The translations under genes were made by a program, and so were the position numbers. Below, in pieces: positions 25,825 through 34,736 of a stretch of 44,286 bases of DNA; within the stretch, counting starts at the first letter, position 1, and the number at the start of each line of letters is the position of its first letter. Source of the stretch: Wenzhouxiangella sp. (lineage in GTDB: Bacteria > Pseudomonadota > Gammaproteobacteria > Xanthomonadales > Wenzhouxiangellaceae). Below the pieces are notes generated by a model. It worked only from the letters and a program-made list of their open reading frames with translations. It did no database searches and was not told the origin of the DNA. The stretch covers positions 1-44,286 of the forward strand of contig SKQS01000011.1 in assembly GCA_007118895.1 (NCBI GenBank), given 5' to 3'.

Positions 25825-26303
25825 TCCGGGAAATCCGCCAGGATGGCGTCGTCACCGATTGTCGCGACGGCAAAGTCACGGTTCGTTTCGATGGCATGGC
25901 CGCATGCGGACCTTGTCGTGACGGTTCCGGGTGTGGCGCCTCTGTGCTGGCCCGTCTGTTCTGCAACTCGCCGCAGACTCTTGATGTAGAGGCCGGCCCC
26001 GAGATTGCCAAGGGAGATCGGGTTGCGGTTGCCGTGCCCGCCGGGCGTCTGCTGTTGATTGCCGTGATGCTCTATGGTCTGCCTGTCGTCGCTTTCCTGG
26101 CTGGAGCCTGGCTCGGTCATGCCTGGTTCGTTGGGCAACCAATGGCCGACTGGGCCGCGCTGGCGCTTGGGTTGATGGGTATGACCACAAGCCTGGTGGT
26201 GGTCCGGCAAAGATTGCGACGGTCTGAACTTCGTGCCCGCGTCATTGGTCTGAAGGGCAGCCTTGAACCCACCTTATTTGCCAGGGTGAATAAAGTGGGT
26301 TGA
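25821..26303 (+). CDS. rseC: RseC/SoxR-reducing system family protein
   Basis: The 160-residue membrane protein starts with GTG overlapping the rseB stop. Its N-terminal part carries the CxxCx5C cysteine set (Cys29, Cys32, Cys38) with a further Cys14 and Cys48, as in RseC, where an iron-sulphur or redox role has been proposed. Two transmembrane helices follow (about residues 72-95 and 104-122). The last 12 residues are encoded entirely by a palindromic repeat (26266-26301), which also supplies part of the stop codon, so the native C-terminus may have been replaced. Confidence 0.9.
   Translation: MIREIRQDGVVTDCRDGKVTVRFDGMAACGPCRDGSGCGASVLARLFCNSPQTLDVEAGPEIAKGDRVAVAVPAGRLLLIAVMLYGLPVVAFLAGAWLGHAWFVGQPMADWAALALGLMGMTTSLVVVRQRLRRSELRARVIGLKGSLEPTLFARVNKVG
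26266..26301. repeat. 36-bp palindrome at the rseC stop, related to the ends of the 246-bp element
   Basis: The left arm CCCACCTTATTTGCC (26268-26282) and right arm GGTGAATAAAGTGGG (26285-26299) pair at 12 of 15 positions. AA and TT extend the dyad on the outside. The arm consensus CCCAC(C/T)TTATT(C/T)(A/G)CC is the same as the terminal repeats of the element at 16248-16493, so here two element ends appear joined head to head with only 2 bases between them. Confidence 0.75.
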
Positions 26304-26380
26304 ATCGGCTCTCTACTGAAGCCATCTTCCTCACGGGCTCGAGCCTACCCTGCTGTAATGAACGAGAATCTGGAGACATC

Positions 26381-27799
26381 ATGCAAAGACACGGCCTGAT
26401 CAAGATCGGACTGTTGGTAACACTGCTGCTGAGCGCCTGGCAACTCAGGGCACAACCAGCCGACTTCGTCGACCTGGTCGATTCGGCCGTTCCGGCTGTG
26501 GTCAATATCGAAACCGTACGATTCGGCAATCGCACCGGAGGTGGCTCCGGTGGTGCCGGACAGCAGATGCCTGATGACCTGCCGGAGGCATTCCGACGCT
26601 TCTTCGACTTCCCGTTCGGCGAAGGTGGGCCGCGCCAGCAGCCGGATCGTCGCGGGGGCGGCTCCGGTTTCATCATTTCCTCCGACGGGTTGGTGGTGAC
26701 CAACCATCATGTCATTGAGGATGCCGATGAGATACTGGTGCGCCTGGCTGATCGGCGCGAATTTCTTGCCGAGCTGGTTGGCTCGGACCGGGAAACCGAT
26801 ATCGCCCTGCTGCGGGTACCGGCGGAAAACCTGCCGACCCTGGAATTCGGTGATTCGGGTTCGCTCCGGCCCGGCGAATGGGTGATCGCCGTCGGCTCGC
26901 CGTTCCAGTTCGAGCAGTCGGTAACTGCCGGCATTGTCAGCGCCAAGGGGCGCAGCCAGCAGCAGCAGCAATACGTCCCGTTCATCCAGTCGGATGTGGC
27001 CATCAATCGCGGCAACTCCGGTGGTCCGCTGATTCGCACCGACGGCACGGTGGTCGGCATCAATTCCTGGATCCTGAGTTCGCACGGCGGCAACATCGGC
27101 CTGTCGTTTTCCATTCCTACCGAGACTGCGATCAATTCCATCGAGCAGCTGCTGGAGTACGGCCGTGTTTCGCGCGGCTTCCTCGGAGTCGGGATCGAAG
27201 TCATTGATCGCCAGAAGGCCGATGCGCTGGGACTGGATCGTCCGGCCGGGGCCCTGGTTACCCGGGTTGATCCCGGTAGTGCGGCTGAACGTGGCGGTAT
27301 CGAGGTGGGTGATGTGGTCGTGAGCTTCGACGACCGCCCCATCGAGGTGTTTTCGGATTTGCCGCCGCTGGTCGGACTGCGTCGACCCGGCACTGCCGTT
27401 CCGGTCGAAATATTTCGTTGGGGCGAGCGCAAGACCCTGGAGGTGACTCTGGATGAGCGCGACGAATCCGAGGGCGATGATCCGCGCGTTGAATCCGAAG
27501 ATGTCGAGCCCAGCAATGCATTGGGGCTGGAAGTCGAGCCGCTGACCGATGAGATGCGTCGTCGACTCGGCAACCCCGATGGCGGCGTGTTGATCACTGC
27601 GGTCGAAAGCGACAACGCCTATCGGGCTGGCGTACGTCGCGGTCACGTGATCCTGATGATCAACAATCAGCCGATTTCCGACATGGCTTCGTTCCTGTCG
27701 CTGGTCGAGGATGTTCCGCAGGGTCGCAGCGTTGCCTTGCTGCTGCTGCGAAGTGACGGTTCGACAACCTTCGTCGCCTATACCCCCGAGACAAGCTGA
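26381..27799 (+). CDS. mucD: Periplasmic Do-type serine protease (DegP/MucD)
   Basis: The 472-residue HtrA protease has a signal peptide (residues 1-24) and the catalytic triad His110 (VVTNHHVIE), Asp140 (ETDIALLRV) and Ser213 (NRGNSGGPL). A flexible glycine-rich LA-like loop (about 52-95) precedes the His. Two PDZ domains follow (about 265-355 and 375-470). It degrades or refolds misfolded envelope proteins and is a typical sigma-E target. ATG 26381 is chosen for its ribosome binding site GGAG (26372-26375) and signal peptide. It lies 77 bp behind rseC, completing the rpoE-rseABC-mucD order seen in pseudomonads and relatives. Confidence 0.94.
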   Translation: MQRHGLIKIGLLVTLLLSAWQLRAQPADFVDLVDSAVPAVVNIETVRFGNRTGGGSGGAGQQMPDDLPEAFRRFFDFPFGEGGPRQQPDRRGGGSGFIISSDGLVVTNHHVIEDADEILVRLADRREFLAELVGSDRETDIALLRVPAENLPTLEFGDSGSLRPGEWVIAVGSPFQFEQSVTAGIVSAKGRSQQQQQYVPFIQSDVAINRGNSGGPLIRTDGTVVGINSWILSSHGGNIGLSFSIPTETAINSIEQLLEYGRVSRGFLGVGIEVIDRQKADALGLDRPAGALVTRVDPGSAAERGGIEVGDVVVSFDDRPIEVFSDLPPLVGLRRPGTAVPVEIFRWGERKTLEVTLDERDESEGDDPRVESEDVEPSNALGLEVEPLTDEMRRRLGNPDGGVLITAVESDNAYRAGVRRGHVILMINNQPISDMASFLSLVEDVPQGRSVALLLLRSDGSTTFVAYTPETS

Positions 27800-27818
27800 G
27801 TCAGGAAGCCCCCGGGGG

Positions 27819-27824
27819 TATAAT
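27819..27824 (+). promoter_or_regulatory. -10 element of the lepA-lepB-rnc-era operon promoter
   Basis: A consensus TATAAT lies 20 bp after the mucD stop, directly behind the self-complementary block CCCCCGGGGG. No good -35 box is seen at 17 bp. Transcription would begin near 27831, giving lepA a leader of about 112 bases. Confidence 0.55.
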
Positions 27825-27828
27825 GCCC

Positions 27829-27911
27829 GGTCGCTTCCGGCGCACCCGGGGCGACCTACTTCCCGGCCATTGCGTGAATATCCGGCTTCGGAACGGCACG
27901 TGATGGCCGGG
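27829..27911 (+). promoter_or_regulatory. Structured 5' leader of lepA
   Basis: Two hairpins occupy the leader. GGTCGC (27829-27834) pairs with GCGACC (27851-27856). Then 27862-27876 pairs with 27897-27911 in 15 consecutive base pairs (CCCGGCCAT with ATGGCCGGG, then two G-U pairs and four Watson-Crick pairs). The loop contains a further small CCG-GCTT-CGG hairpin (27882-27891). The lepA ATG has no Shine-Dalgarno sequence within 15 bases. No known RNA family is recognised. Confidence 0.55.
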
Positions 27912-27942
27912 TCTGCCTCAAGGCCTTGTCGAAACCGTTGCC

Positions 27943-29748
27943 ATGCCCGACATCTCGCGGATCAGAAACTTCTCAATCATTGCCCATGTCGATCATGGCA
28001 AGTCGACCCTGGCCGATCGTTTCATCCAGGTCTGCGGGGGCTTGAGTGACCGCGAAATGGCAGCGCAGGTGCTGGATTCCATGGAGCTCGAGCGCGAGCG
28101 CGGGATTACCATCAAGGCCCAGTCGGTTACGCTGAATTACGCGGCCGAAGATGGCTCGGACTACCAGCTCAATTTCATCGACACGCCCGGACATGTGGAT
28201 TTCTCCTACGAGGTTTCGCGATCGCTGGCAGCCTGCGAAGGCGCCCTGCTGGTGGTCGATGCTGCGCAGGGGGTCGAGGCGCAGAGTGTGGCCAACTGCT
28301 ACACCGCTGTGGAGCAGGGCCTGGAAGTGATTCCCGTGATCAACAAGATCGATCTGCCGGCTGCCGATCCGGAGCGGGTACGCCACCAGATCGAGGACAT
28401 CATCGGCATCGACGCCAGCGCGGCCTTGCTGGTCAGCGCCAAGACCGGTGACGGCATACGGGAAATCCTCGAGGCGATCGTGGCTCGCATTCCGGCGCCG
28501 GAAGGCGATCCGGAGGCACCGCTGCAGGCCCTGATTGTTGACTCGTGGTTCGATAACTACCTTGGCGTCAACTCACTGGTCAGGATCAAGCAGGGTCAAC
28601 TGGCCAAGGGCGAGAAGATCCGCATCATGTCCAGCGGAGAGGAGTATCAGGCCGATCAGATCGGAATTTTCACGCCAAAGCGCACGGCCAGCAAGGTGCT
28701 GGGCTGCGGCCAGGTCGGCTTCATTGCCGCCGGCATCAAGGAAATTCACGGCGCCCCGGTTGGCGACACCATCACCCATGCCAGGCGACAGGCCGACCGC
28801 GCCCTGCCGGGCTTCAAGCCGCTCAAGCCGCGCGTATTTGCCGGCATGTTTCCGGTCGACTCCAGCGACTATCCCGACCTGCGCGAGGCGCTGGAAAAGC
28901 TTCAACTGAATGATTCGGCGCTGCACTTCGAGCCGGAGACTTCGGCTGCGCTGGGTTTCGGTTTTCGCTGCGGATTTCTCGGCATGCTGCACATGGAGAT
29001 CGTTCAGGAGCGACTCGAGCGCGAGTACGATCTTGACTTGATCACCACCGCGCCTACCGTCATTTACGAGGTCGCTATGACCGACGGCGAGGTGGTCACC
29101 TTGGACAACCCGGCCGGGATGCCGGCGGTCAACAAGATTGACGAAATTCGAGAGCCGATCATCACTGCCAACCTGCTGCTGCCGCAGGATTATCTCGGCG
29201 CGGTGATCGGCCTGTGCGAGGAAAAGCGCGGTCTACAAAAGGACATGCGCTTTCTGGGCGGGCAGGTGCAGCTGACCTACGAGCTTCCGATGTCGGAAGT
29301 GGTCATGGACTTTTTCGATCGCCTGAAATCAGTCAGCCGCGGGTTTGCCTCCTTCGAGTACGAATTTACCCGCTTTCAGGCCGGACCCTTTGTGCGCCTG
29401 GACCTGCTGATCAACGGCGAACGGGTCGATGCACTCAGCGCCATCGTCCATCGGGAGCAGGCCGAGCGACGCGGTCGTGATCTGGCCGAACGCATGCGCG
29501 AGCTGATTCCCCGCCAGATGTTCGATATCGCGATCCAGGCGGCGATTGGTTCGCATATCATTGCCCGCAGCACCGTCAAGGCCTATCGCAAGAACGTAAC
29601 CGCCAAGTGCTACGGGGGAGACGTCACCCGCAAGCGCAAGCTGCTGGAAAAGCAGAAGGCCGGCAAGCGCCGGATGAAGAACGTCGGCAGCGTCGAGATT
29701 CCGCAAGAGGCTTTCCTGGCCGTTTTGAGAACAGATAACGAGAAATAA
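27943..29748 (+). CDS. lepA: Elongation factor 4 (back-translocating GTPase)
   Basis: The 601-residue translational GTPase has the G1 loop AHVDHGKST (residues 14-22), G2 RGITIK, G3 DTPGHVDF, and G4 NKIDLP. Domains II, III and V follow, with the LepA-specific C-terminal domain rich in lysine ([19 protein letters not shown]). EF4 acts on stalled ribosomes and in ribosome assembly or translation under stress. It leads a tight operon; lepB starts 3 bp after its stop. A TATAAT promoter and a folded leader lie directly upstream. Confidence 0.97.
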   Translation: MPDISRIRNFSIIAHVDHGKSTLADRFIQVCGGLSDREMAAQVLDSMELERERGITIKAQSVTLNYAAEDGSDYQLNFIDTPGHVDFSYEVSRSLAACEGALLVVDAAQGVEAQSVANCYTAVEQGLEVIPVINKIDLPAADPERVRHQIEDIIGIDASAALLVSAKTGDGIREILEAIVARIPAPEGDPEAPLQALIVDSWFDNYLGVNSLVRIKQGQLAKGEKIRIMSSGEEYQADQIGIFTPKRTASKVLGCGQVGFIAAGIKEIHGAPVGDTITHARRQADRALPGFKPLKPRVFAGMFPVDSSDYPDLREALEKLQLNDSALHFEPETSAALGFGFRCGFLGMLHMEIVQERLEREYDLDLITTAPTVIYEVAMTDGEVVTLDNPAGMPAVNKIDEIREPIITANLLLPQDYLGAVIGLCEEKRGLQKDMRFLGGQVQLTYELPMSEVVMDFFDRLKSVSRGFASFEYEFTRFQAGPFVRLDLLINGERVDALSAIVHREQAERRGRDLAERMRELIPRQMFDIAIQAAIGSHIIARSTVKAYRKNVTAKCYGGDVTRKRKLLEKQKAGKRRMKNVGSVEIPQEAFLAVLRTDNEK

Positions 29749-29751
29749 GTG

Positions 29752-30555
29752 ATGTACCTGGATTTTGCCCTCATCATTACCGTACTGACCTTGCTTACCG
29801 GCCTGGTCTGGGCGCTGGATCGGTTCTGGTTGCGAAAGCGCCGTCGTCAGCGCCTGGTCGACGGTGCGATCGACAGTGATCAGCCTTCCAAGCCGGTGGA
29901 ACTGGCCATATCGGTGTTCCCCGTGCTGTTGCTGGTGTTGCTGTTTCGTTCATTCCTGTTCGAGCCGTTCAAGATCCCGTCCGGTTCGATGATCCCGACC
30001 CTGTGGATCGGGGATTTCATCGTCGTCAACAAGTACGCCTATGGCTTGCGCCTGCCGGTACTCAACACCCGGTTTCTGGAAATCGGTGAGCCGCAGCGGG
30101 GAGACGTCATGGTGTTTCGCTACCCCGAGGACCAGCGCATCAATTACATCAAGCGTGTGGTGGGCCTGCCTGGCGACCGCGTGGTCTACCGCAACAAGGT
30201 GTTGTTCATCAACGGAGAGCCGGTGCTGCAGGAGCCGCTGGGCAACTGGGTAGGCGAAGGTCTGAACCGCAACCCGCCGGGTACGCGGCCTCAGAAGCGG
30301 TCGGAACTGCTGGGTGAGGAGCCGCACCATATCGTGGTCTACCCGGAGAGACCGGACCGCCAGAGCCGTGACTGGGTCGTGCCGGAAGGCCACTACTTCG
30401 TGCTCGGTGATAATCGCGACCAGTCACTGGACAGCCGTGCCTGGGGGTTCGTCCCGGAAGAGCTTCTGGTCGGCAAGGCGGTGATGATCTGGATGCACTG
30501 GGATTGTGGTCGCGGATGCGTCGACTGGCGCCGAATTGGTGATAGGATTAGATAG
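29752..30555 (+). CDS. lepB: Signal peptidase I
   Basis: The 267-residue inner-membrane protease removes signal peptides from exported proteins. It has an N-terminal transmembrane helix (about residues 4-24) and a second one (about 50-68). The catalytic Ser79 lies in PSGSMIPTL and the general base Lys134 in YIKRVVGLPGD, followed by the late box GDNRDQSLDSRAWGFV. ATG 29752 is taken; a GTG at 29749 immediately after the lepA stop is the alternative. The gene order lepA-lepB is conserved in gammaproteobacteria. Confidence 0.96.
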   Translation: MYLDFALIITVLTLLTGLVWALDRFWLRKRRRQRLVDGAIDSDQPSKPVELAISVFPVLLLVLLFRSFLFEPFKIPSGSMIPTLWIGDFIVVNKYAYGLRLPVLNTRFLEIGEPQRGDVMVFRYPEDQRINYIKRVVGLPGDRVVYRNKVLFINGEPVLQEPLGNWVGEGLNRNPPGTRPQKRSELLGEEPHHIVVYPERPDRQSRDWVVPEGHYFVLGDNRDQSLDSRAWGFVPEELLVGKAVMIWMHWDCGRGCVDWRRIGDRIR

Positions 30556-30605
30556 ATCGTGCAGGCAGGATGGTCAGGTTTCATGATTCGAGGGAGAAAC
30601 GTCGC

Positions 30606-30968
30606 ATGAGAAGCATTCGCCAGCAAGGGATGAGCCTGTTCGGCTTCATCATCGTGCTCATCTTCGTGTTGTTTTTTGTCTATATCGGGATCAAGCTGGT
30701 TCCCATCTACATCAATCATTTTTCAGTGGTCTCGGAGATTAACGCCCTGGCCGATGAGCCTGGCCTGGCCAACCAGCCTCCGAACCGGATTCGCAACCAG
30801 TTGATTACCCGGATGGACGTCAGCATGGTGCGCTTTGTCACTGCCGAGCATATTCGGATCGAGCGTGCAGACGGCGTGCGCGTGATCGTCGAATACGAGG
30901 TTCGCGAACACCTGATCGGCAACATAGATGCGGTCGTGCATTTTCGGCGCGAACAGACGCTCAACTGA
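30606..30968 (+). CDS. DUF4845 membrane protein
   Basis: The 120-residue protein has one N-terminal transmembrane helix of the pilin-like type (RQQGMSLFGFIIVLIFVLFFVYIGIKLVP, in part residues 5-33) and a soluble tail with YINHFSVVSEINALADEPGLA. This is the DUF4845 family, which commonly lies between lepB and rnc in gammaproteobacteria. Its function is unknown. The start at 30606 follows a ribosome binding site (GAGGGAG, 30590-30596) and is preferred to an upstream in-frame start. Confidence 0.85.
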   Translation: MRSIRQQGMSLFGFIIVLIFVLFFVYIGIKLVPIYINHFSVVSEINALADEPGLANQPPNRIRNQLITRMDVSMVRFVTAEHIRIERADGVRVIVEYEVREHLIGNIDAVVHFRREQTLN

Positions 30969-30976
30969 TCGACCCG

Positions 30977-31663
30977 ATGAGTCGCGGGCAGACTGATTCC
31001 CTGCCAGGATTCGCCTATCGGTTTTCCGACCCGGCCCTGCTCAGGCAGGCGCTGACTCACCGCAGTCACGGTGACAGCCACTACGAGCGTCTGGAATTTC
31101 TCGGTGATGCCCTGCTCAACTTCGTGGTGGCCGAGTCGCTTTATCATCAGCGTCCGCACGTCAATGAGGGTGACCTGAGCCGTCTTCGTTCGCGACTGGT
31201 GCGCGATTCCACCCTGGCGAAGATCGCGCAGGAAGTTGATCTTGGGGACAGCCTGCGCTTGGGGGGTGGTGAGCTCAAGAGCGGCGGCTACCTGCGCGAG
31301 TCGATTCTGGCCGACTGCCTGGAGGCCATCATCGGCGCGGTCTATCTTGATGGCGGCTTTGAGTCGGCCCGCTCGCTGGTGCTCAGGCTGCTGGCGAGCC
31401 GAATCGAGTCGCTGCCCGATGCCGAAGCGCTCAAAGATCCCAAGACCCGGCTGCAGGAGCTGCTGCAGGCACGCGGATTGCCGCTTCCCAAATACCGCCT
31501 GGTGGCCGAGAGCGGCGCCGATCATGCCAAGCAATTCCAGGTTGCCTGTTGTGTGGCGTTGCTCGACGAGGTGGTCGAGGCTAGTGCCGGCAGCCGGCGC
31601 AAGGCCGAGCAGGCCGCTGCCAGGCAGGTACTGGCAAGGCTCGATCAGGCGAGTCCGCCTTGA
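30977..31663 (+). CDS. rnc: Ribonuclease III
   Basis: The 228-residue endonuclease cuts double-stranded RNA in rRNA processing and mRNA regulation. The catalytic domain has the signature ERLEFLGDALL (residues 37-47) and the late acidic LADCLEAIIGAVYLDGG. A double-stranded RNA-binding domain follows (about 155-225: DPKTRLQELLQARG...SRRKAEQAAARQVL). Its stop overlaps the era start (TGATG). Confidence 0.97.
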   Translation: MSRGQTDSLPGFAYRFSDPALLRQALTHRSHGDSHYERLEFLGDALLNFVVAESLYHQRPHVNEGDLSRLRSRLVRDSTLAKIAQEVDLGDSLRLGGGELKSGGYLRESILADCLEAIIGAVYLDGGFESARSLVLRLLASRIESLPDAEALKDPKTRLQELLQARGLPLPKYRLVAESGADHAKQFQVACCVALLDEVVEASAGSRRKAEQAAARQVLARLDQASPP

Positions 31664-32559
31664 TGAACGCCAACGATCATCGATTTGGTCATGCTGTGCT
31701 GCTTGGCCGCCCCAATGTCGGTAAATCCACGTTGCTCAATCGGCTGGTCGGTGAGCCGCTGGCCATTGTGACCCACAAGGCCCAGACCACGCGCCATCGC
31801 ATTCGCGGAATCGTCCACGACGAGCGCGGCCAGGTGGTGTTCGTTGATACCCCGGGGCTGCATCGGCGGCGTGACCACGCCCTTAACCGCCGGCTCAATC
31901 GCACCGCCGGCGCCGCGTTGGCAGGCATCGAGGTGATTGTCGTCGTGATCGACGCTGGAGCAGTTACCGATGAGGACCGGCAGGTGCTGTCGCGAGCCTT
32001 TTCTGCCGGTGTGCCGGTGGTGCTGGCAATCAACAAGATCGATACCCTGAAGCAACGCGATCGCCTGCTGGCATTGACCGCCGAGCTGTCGGCCGAGGGC
32101 GAGTTTGCCGCGGTTCGCTACGTCTCGGCTTCCACCGGCGATGGGGTTGCCGACCTTTTGGCTTCCGTTATCGACCTGTTGCCGCCAGGTCTGCCAGCGT
32201 ATGCCGACGATATCTATACCGATCGCTCGGTACGTTTTCTTGCAGCCGAGAAGATTCGTGAGCAACTGATGTTGATGCTGCATGAAGAGCTGCCTTACGG
32301 ATTGAGCGTGGTCATCGAGCGTTTTGCCGAAACACCGCGACGCACCGAGATCGACGCCCTGATCCTGGTCGCCGAGGAACGGCACAAGGGCATGGTGATT
32401 GGTCGCGGAGGGCAGGTACTCAAGCGTGTCGGCACGCGCGCCAGGCAGGCGATCGCCCGGATGCTTGATCGCCCGGTTCACCTGGCCCTGCATGTCAAGG
32501 CGCGGCCAGGCTGGTTCGACGATGAGCGCTCGCTTGACGAGCTTGGCTATGGTGACTGA
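31663..32559 (+). CDS. era: GTPase Era
   Basis: The 298-residue GTPase helps 16S rRNA and 30S maturation. It has G1 GRPNVGKS (residues 15-22), the switch I region TTRHRIRGI, G3 DTPGLH and G4 NKID. A C-terminal KH RNA-binding domain contains VAEERHKGMVIGRGGQVLKRVG. The ATG at 31663 shares a base with the rnc stop, and the era stop shares a base with the recO start, so rnc-era-recO are translationally coupled. Confidence 0.97.
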   Translation: MNANDHRFGHAVLLGRPNVGKSTLLNRLVGEPLAIVTHKAQTTRHRIRGIVHDERGQVVFVDTPGLHRRRDHALNRRLNRTAGAALAGIEVIVVVIDAGAVTDEDRQVLSRAFSAGVPVVLAINKIDTLKQRDRLLALTAELSAEGEFAAVRYVSASTGDGVADLLASVIDLLPPGLPAYADDIYTDRSVRFLAAEKIREQLMLMLHEELPYGLSVVIERFAETPRRTEIDALILVAEERHKGMVIGRGGQVLKRVGTRARQAIARMLDRPVHLALHVKARPGWFDDERSLDELGYGD

Positions 32560-33257
32560 TGCGCGTGACAGCCTGCACGGGCTGGGTCCTGCATCGCCGA
32601 CCCTGGCGTGAATCCAGCCTGCTGGTCGAGCTCTTTACCACCGAACATGGCCGGATCGGGGCGGTGGCGCGCGGCGCGCGCTCAGCGCGCTCGGCCTGGC
32701 GCGGCCTGGCCGAGCCCTTTCAGCCGCTGGAGCTGGGCTGGGTGCGCCGCGGCGAACTGGCGACCCTGAACGCATTGGAGCCGGTTGGCCAGCGCCTGAC
32801 GCTGGCAGGACGAAGCTTGTGGTGCGGTCTGTATGTCAACGAGCTGCTGATGCGTCTGCTGCCGCGTGATGATCCGGCACCTTTGCTGTACGATCATTAC
32901 CAGGTGACGCTGACGGCGCTGACGTCCAGCCAAGACCAGGCAGCTGTGATGCGGCGCTTCGAGTGGCATTTGCTGACCGAGCTTGGCGTCATGCCCCAGC
33001 TCGATCGCGAGGCCGAGAGTGCTCAGCCGCTGGTTCCGGACCAGCTGTACCGGCTGGACCCGGAAGCTGGCCCGCGGTCATGTGATAAACCGGCGGCCGG
33101 CACTTTCCCGGGGCGCATCTTTCTGATGGCCGATCAGGCAAAGGCTACCGATCCGGTTGAACGGCGCCAGCTGCGCGACCTGATGCGACTGCTGATCGAG
33201 CATCAGCTGGATGGCACGACGCTGCAGACCCCGAAACTTTTCAGGAGCTGGAAATGA
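32559..33257 (+). CDS. recO: DNA repair protein RecO
   Basis: The 232-residue protein has the RecO N-terminal OB fold (about residues 1-80: [34 protein letters not shown] in part) and a helical C-terminal domain. RecO works with RecR to load RecA on SSB-coated gaps. Size and position between era and pdxJ match the conserved gammaproteobacterial order. The start overlaps the era stop and its own stop overlaps the pdxJ start (ATGA). Confidence 0.94.
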   Translation: MRVTACTGWVLHRRPWRESSLLVELFTTEHGRIGAVARGARSARSAWRGLAEPFQPLELGWVRRGELATLNALEPVGQRLTLAGRSLWCGLYVNELLMRLLPRDDPAPLLYDHYQVTLTALTSSQDQAAVMRRFEWHLLTELGVMPQLDREAESAQPLVPDQLYRLDPEAGPRSCDKPAAGTFPGRIFLMADQAKATDPVERRQLRDLMRLLIEHQLDGTTLQTPKLFRSWK

Positions 33258-33976
33258 ACCGAAAGCTGTTGGGTGTGAATATCGACCATGTTGCCACGCT
33301 GCGGCAGGTCCGGGGCACCCGCTATCCCAATCTACTGCACGCGGCTCTGCTCGCCGAGCAGGGCGGGGCCGATGCCATCACCGTGCATCTGCGTGAGGAT
33401 CGGCGCCATATTCAGGATGCCGATGTCGCGCTGCTTGCCGAGCATCTGCACGTGCGGCTCAACCTGGAAATCGCGGTGACCGAGGAAATGCTTGACATCG
33501 CCGAGCGAATTCGACCGGACGATGTCTGCCTGGTGCCTGAGCGTCGCGCCGAGCTGACTACCGAGGGGGGGCTGGATGTGTCTGCCGGGCTAGACCGGAT
33601 TGCCGAGGCCTGTCGCCGGCTGGCCCAGTCCGGGATTCGGGTCAGCCTGTTCGTCGACCCCGATCCGGCCCAGCTGGAGGCCTCAGTCGAGGCCGGTGCG
33701 CCGGTGGTGGAGCTGCATACCGGCTGTTACGCCAATGCCACAGGGTTGGCAAGGGCCGAGCAATTGAAGCGCATCGAGCAGGCTGCAGAGCGCGGCGCTT
33801 GCCTGGGTCTGCAGATCAACGCCGGGCATGGTCTTCACTACCACAATATTCAGCCGGTTGCAGCCATCGAGCCGCTGGTAGAGTTCAATATCGGCCATGC
33901 CATCGTTGCCCGCGCGGTATTTGTTGGCCTGGGGCAGGCCGTAGCGGAGATGGGTCAGCTACTGAAGTCCCGGTGA
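33254..33976 (+). CDS. pdxJ: Pyridoxine 5'-phosphate synthase
   Basis: The 240-residue TIM-barrel enzyme joins deoxyxylulose 5-phosphate with 3-amino-2-oxopropyl phosphate to form pyridoxine 5'-phosphate. Typical blocks are [17 protein letters not shown] (residues 9-25), [12 protein letters not shown]-like [34 protein letters not shown], and [12 protein letters not shown] near the end. Its 3' end overlaps the convergent receiver-Hpt gene by 22 bp. Confidence 0.97.
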   Translation: MNRKLLGVNIDHVATLRQVRGTRYPNLLHAALLAEQGGADAITVHLREDRRHIQDADVALLAEHLHVRLNLEIAVTEEMLDIAERIRPDDVCLVPERRAELTTEGGLDVSAGLDRIAEACRRLAQSGIRVSLFVDPDPAQLEASVEAGAPVVELHTGCYANATGLARAEQLKRIEQAAERGACLGLQINAGHGLHYHNIQPVAAIEPLVEFNIGHAIVARAVFVGLGQAVAEMGQLLKSR

Positions 33977-34734
33977 GCAAGCTTGAGCGCGGCGTGTGTT
34001 GCATGAACCAGACGGGTCAGCTCGACCAGCTCGGCCCCGGTGGGTCTGACCGACGCCAGGAGTCTTCCGTGTGCCCGCTCGCAGTAGCGCTTGAGACGAA
34101 TCGTGCCGGTGTATCCACAGGCTCCCTGCCATCGATGCAGCAATCCGGCGGCCTGCTCGAATTGTTGTTGATCGATCAGCCGTTCCAGCTTTTCGAACTC
34201 GCCGGGCAATTGCTCTGCAAAGGTCGTCTGCAGCCGGGCAAGCAGCGCTTGGTCACCGTTGGCGGCAGCCAGCGCATTGCGCACCTCGAGCAGATCGCCA
34301 CCCTCGCTGACGCCGTGAAAAGCCAGCGACTCGGACACCCCGGGTTCATACAGCGCCCGGATCGCATCAAGCAATCGCCCGATGCTGACCGGTTTGTTCA
34401 GGAAGTCATCGAAGCCCGACGACAGCAGCCGCTCGCGCTCTTCCGGTCGGGTGTCGGCAGTCAGCGCGATCGCCTTGGGCAGCGGCCGGCCTTTTGCCTG
34501 CAAACGTATCGTTTGAAGCGCTGTGAGGCCATCCATGCCGGGCATGTGCAGATCCATCAGGATGACGTCAAAGTGTTGTCTGCCTGCCATTGCAATGGCC
34601 TGCGGCCCGCTGCTTGCCAGCCGAAGATCGGCGACCTGCGGTCCAAGAGCCGTGGCCAGGAATTCCCGATTGATCTCATGGTCGTCAACAACCATCAGGC
34701 GAAGGGCGCTGAGCTCTCCTTCGGGCTTGTCCAT
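33955..34734 (-). CDS. Response regulator with receiver and Hpt domains
   Basis: The 259-residue protein has a CheY-like receiver (about residues 11-130) with acidic pair Asp17-Asp18, phosphoacceptor Asp61 ([11 protein letters not shown]) and Lys114 (LNKPVS). A histidine phosphotransfer domain (about 150-245) follows, with His200 in [13 protein letters not shown]. It has no DNA-binding domain. It looks like the tail of a hybrid sensor kinase phosphorelay standing on its own, and would pass phosphate between an unlinked kinase and a regulator. No kinase is adjacent. The start at 34734 is only 2 bp from the first possible start of the divergent ydbH-like gene, so its promoter must lie inside that gene's 5' region. 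Confidence 0.88.
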   Translation of the reverse strand: MDKPEGELSALRLMVVDDHEINREFLATALGPQVADLRLASSGPQAIAMAGRQHFDVILMDLHMPGMDGLTALQTIRLQAKGRPLPKAIALTADTRPEERERLLSSGFDDFLNKPVSIGRLLDAIRALYEPGVSESLAFHGVSEGGDLLEVRNALAAANGDQALLARLQTTFAEQLPGEFEKLERLIDQQQFEQAAGLLHRWQGACGYTGTIRLKRYCERAHGRLLASVRPTGAELVELTRLVHATHAALKLAHRDFSS

Positions 34735-34736
34735 TG

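Noticed and set aside
26345-27646. 433-codon minus-strand open frame
   Set aside because: It is antisense to the MucD protease, whose catalytic triad and PDZ domains are intact on the plus strand.
25821-27799. Horizontal transfer of the rseC-mucD region because of the palindrome
   Set aside because: Gene order, base composition and protein families are those of the vertically inherited sigma-E block; only the short repeat looks foreign.
27811-27818. CCCCCGGGGG block after mucD as a terminator
   Set aside because: It has no loop, so it cannot form a normal hairpin, and it runs directly into the TATAAT of the lepA promoter.
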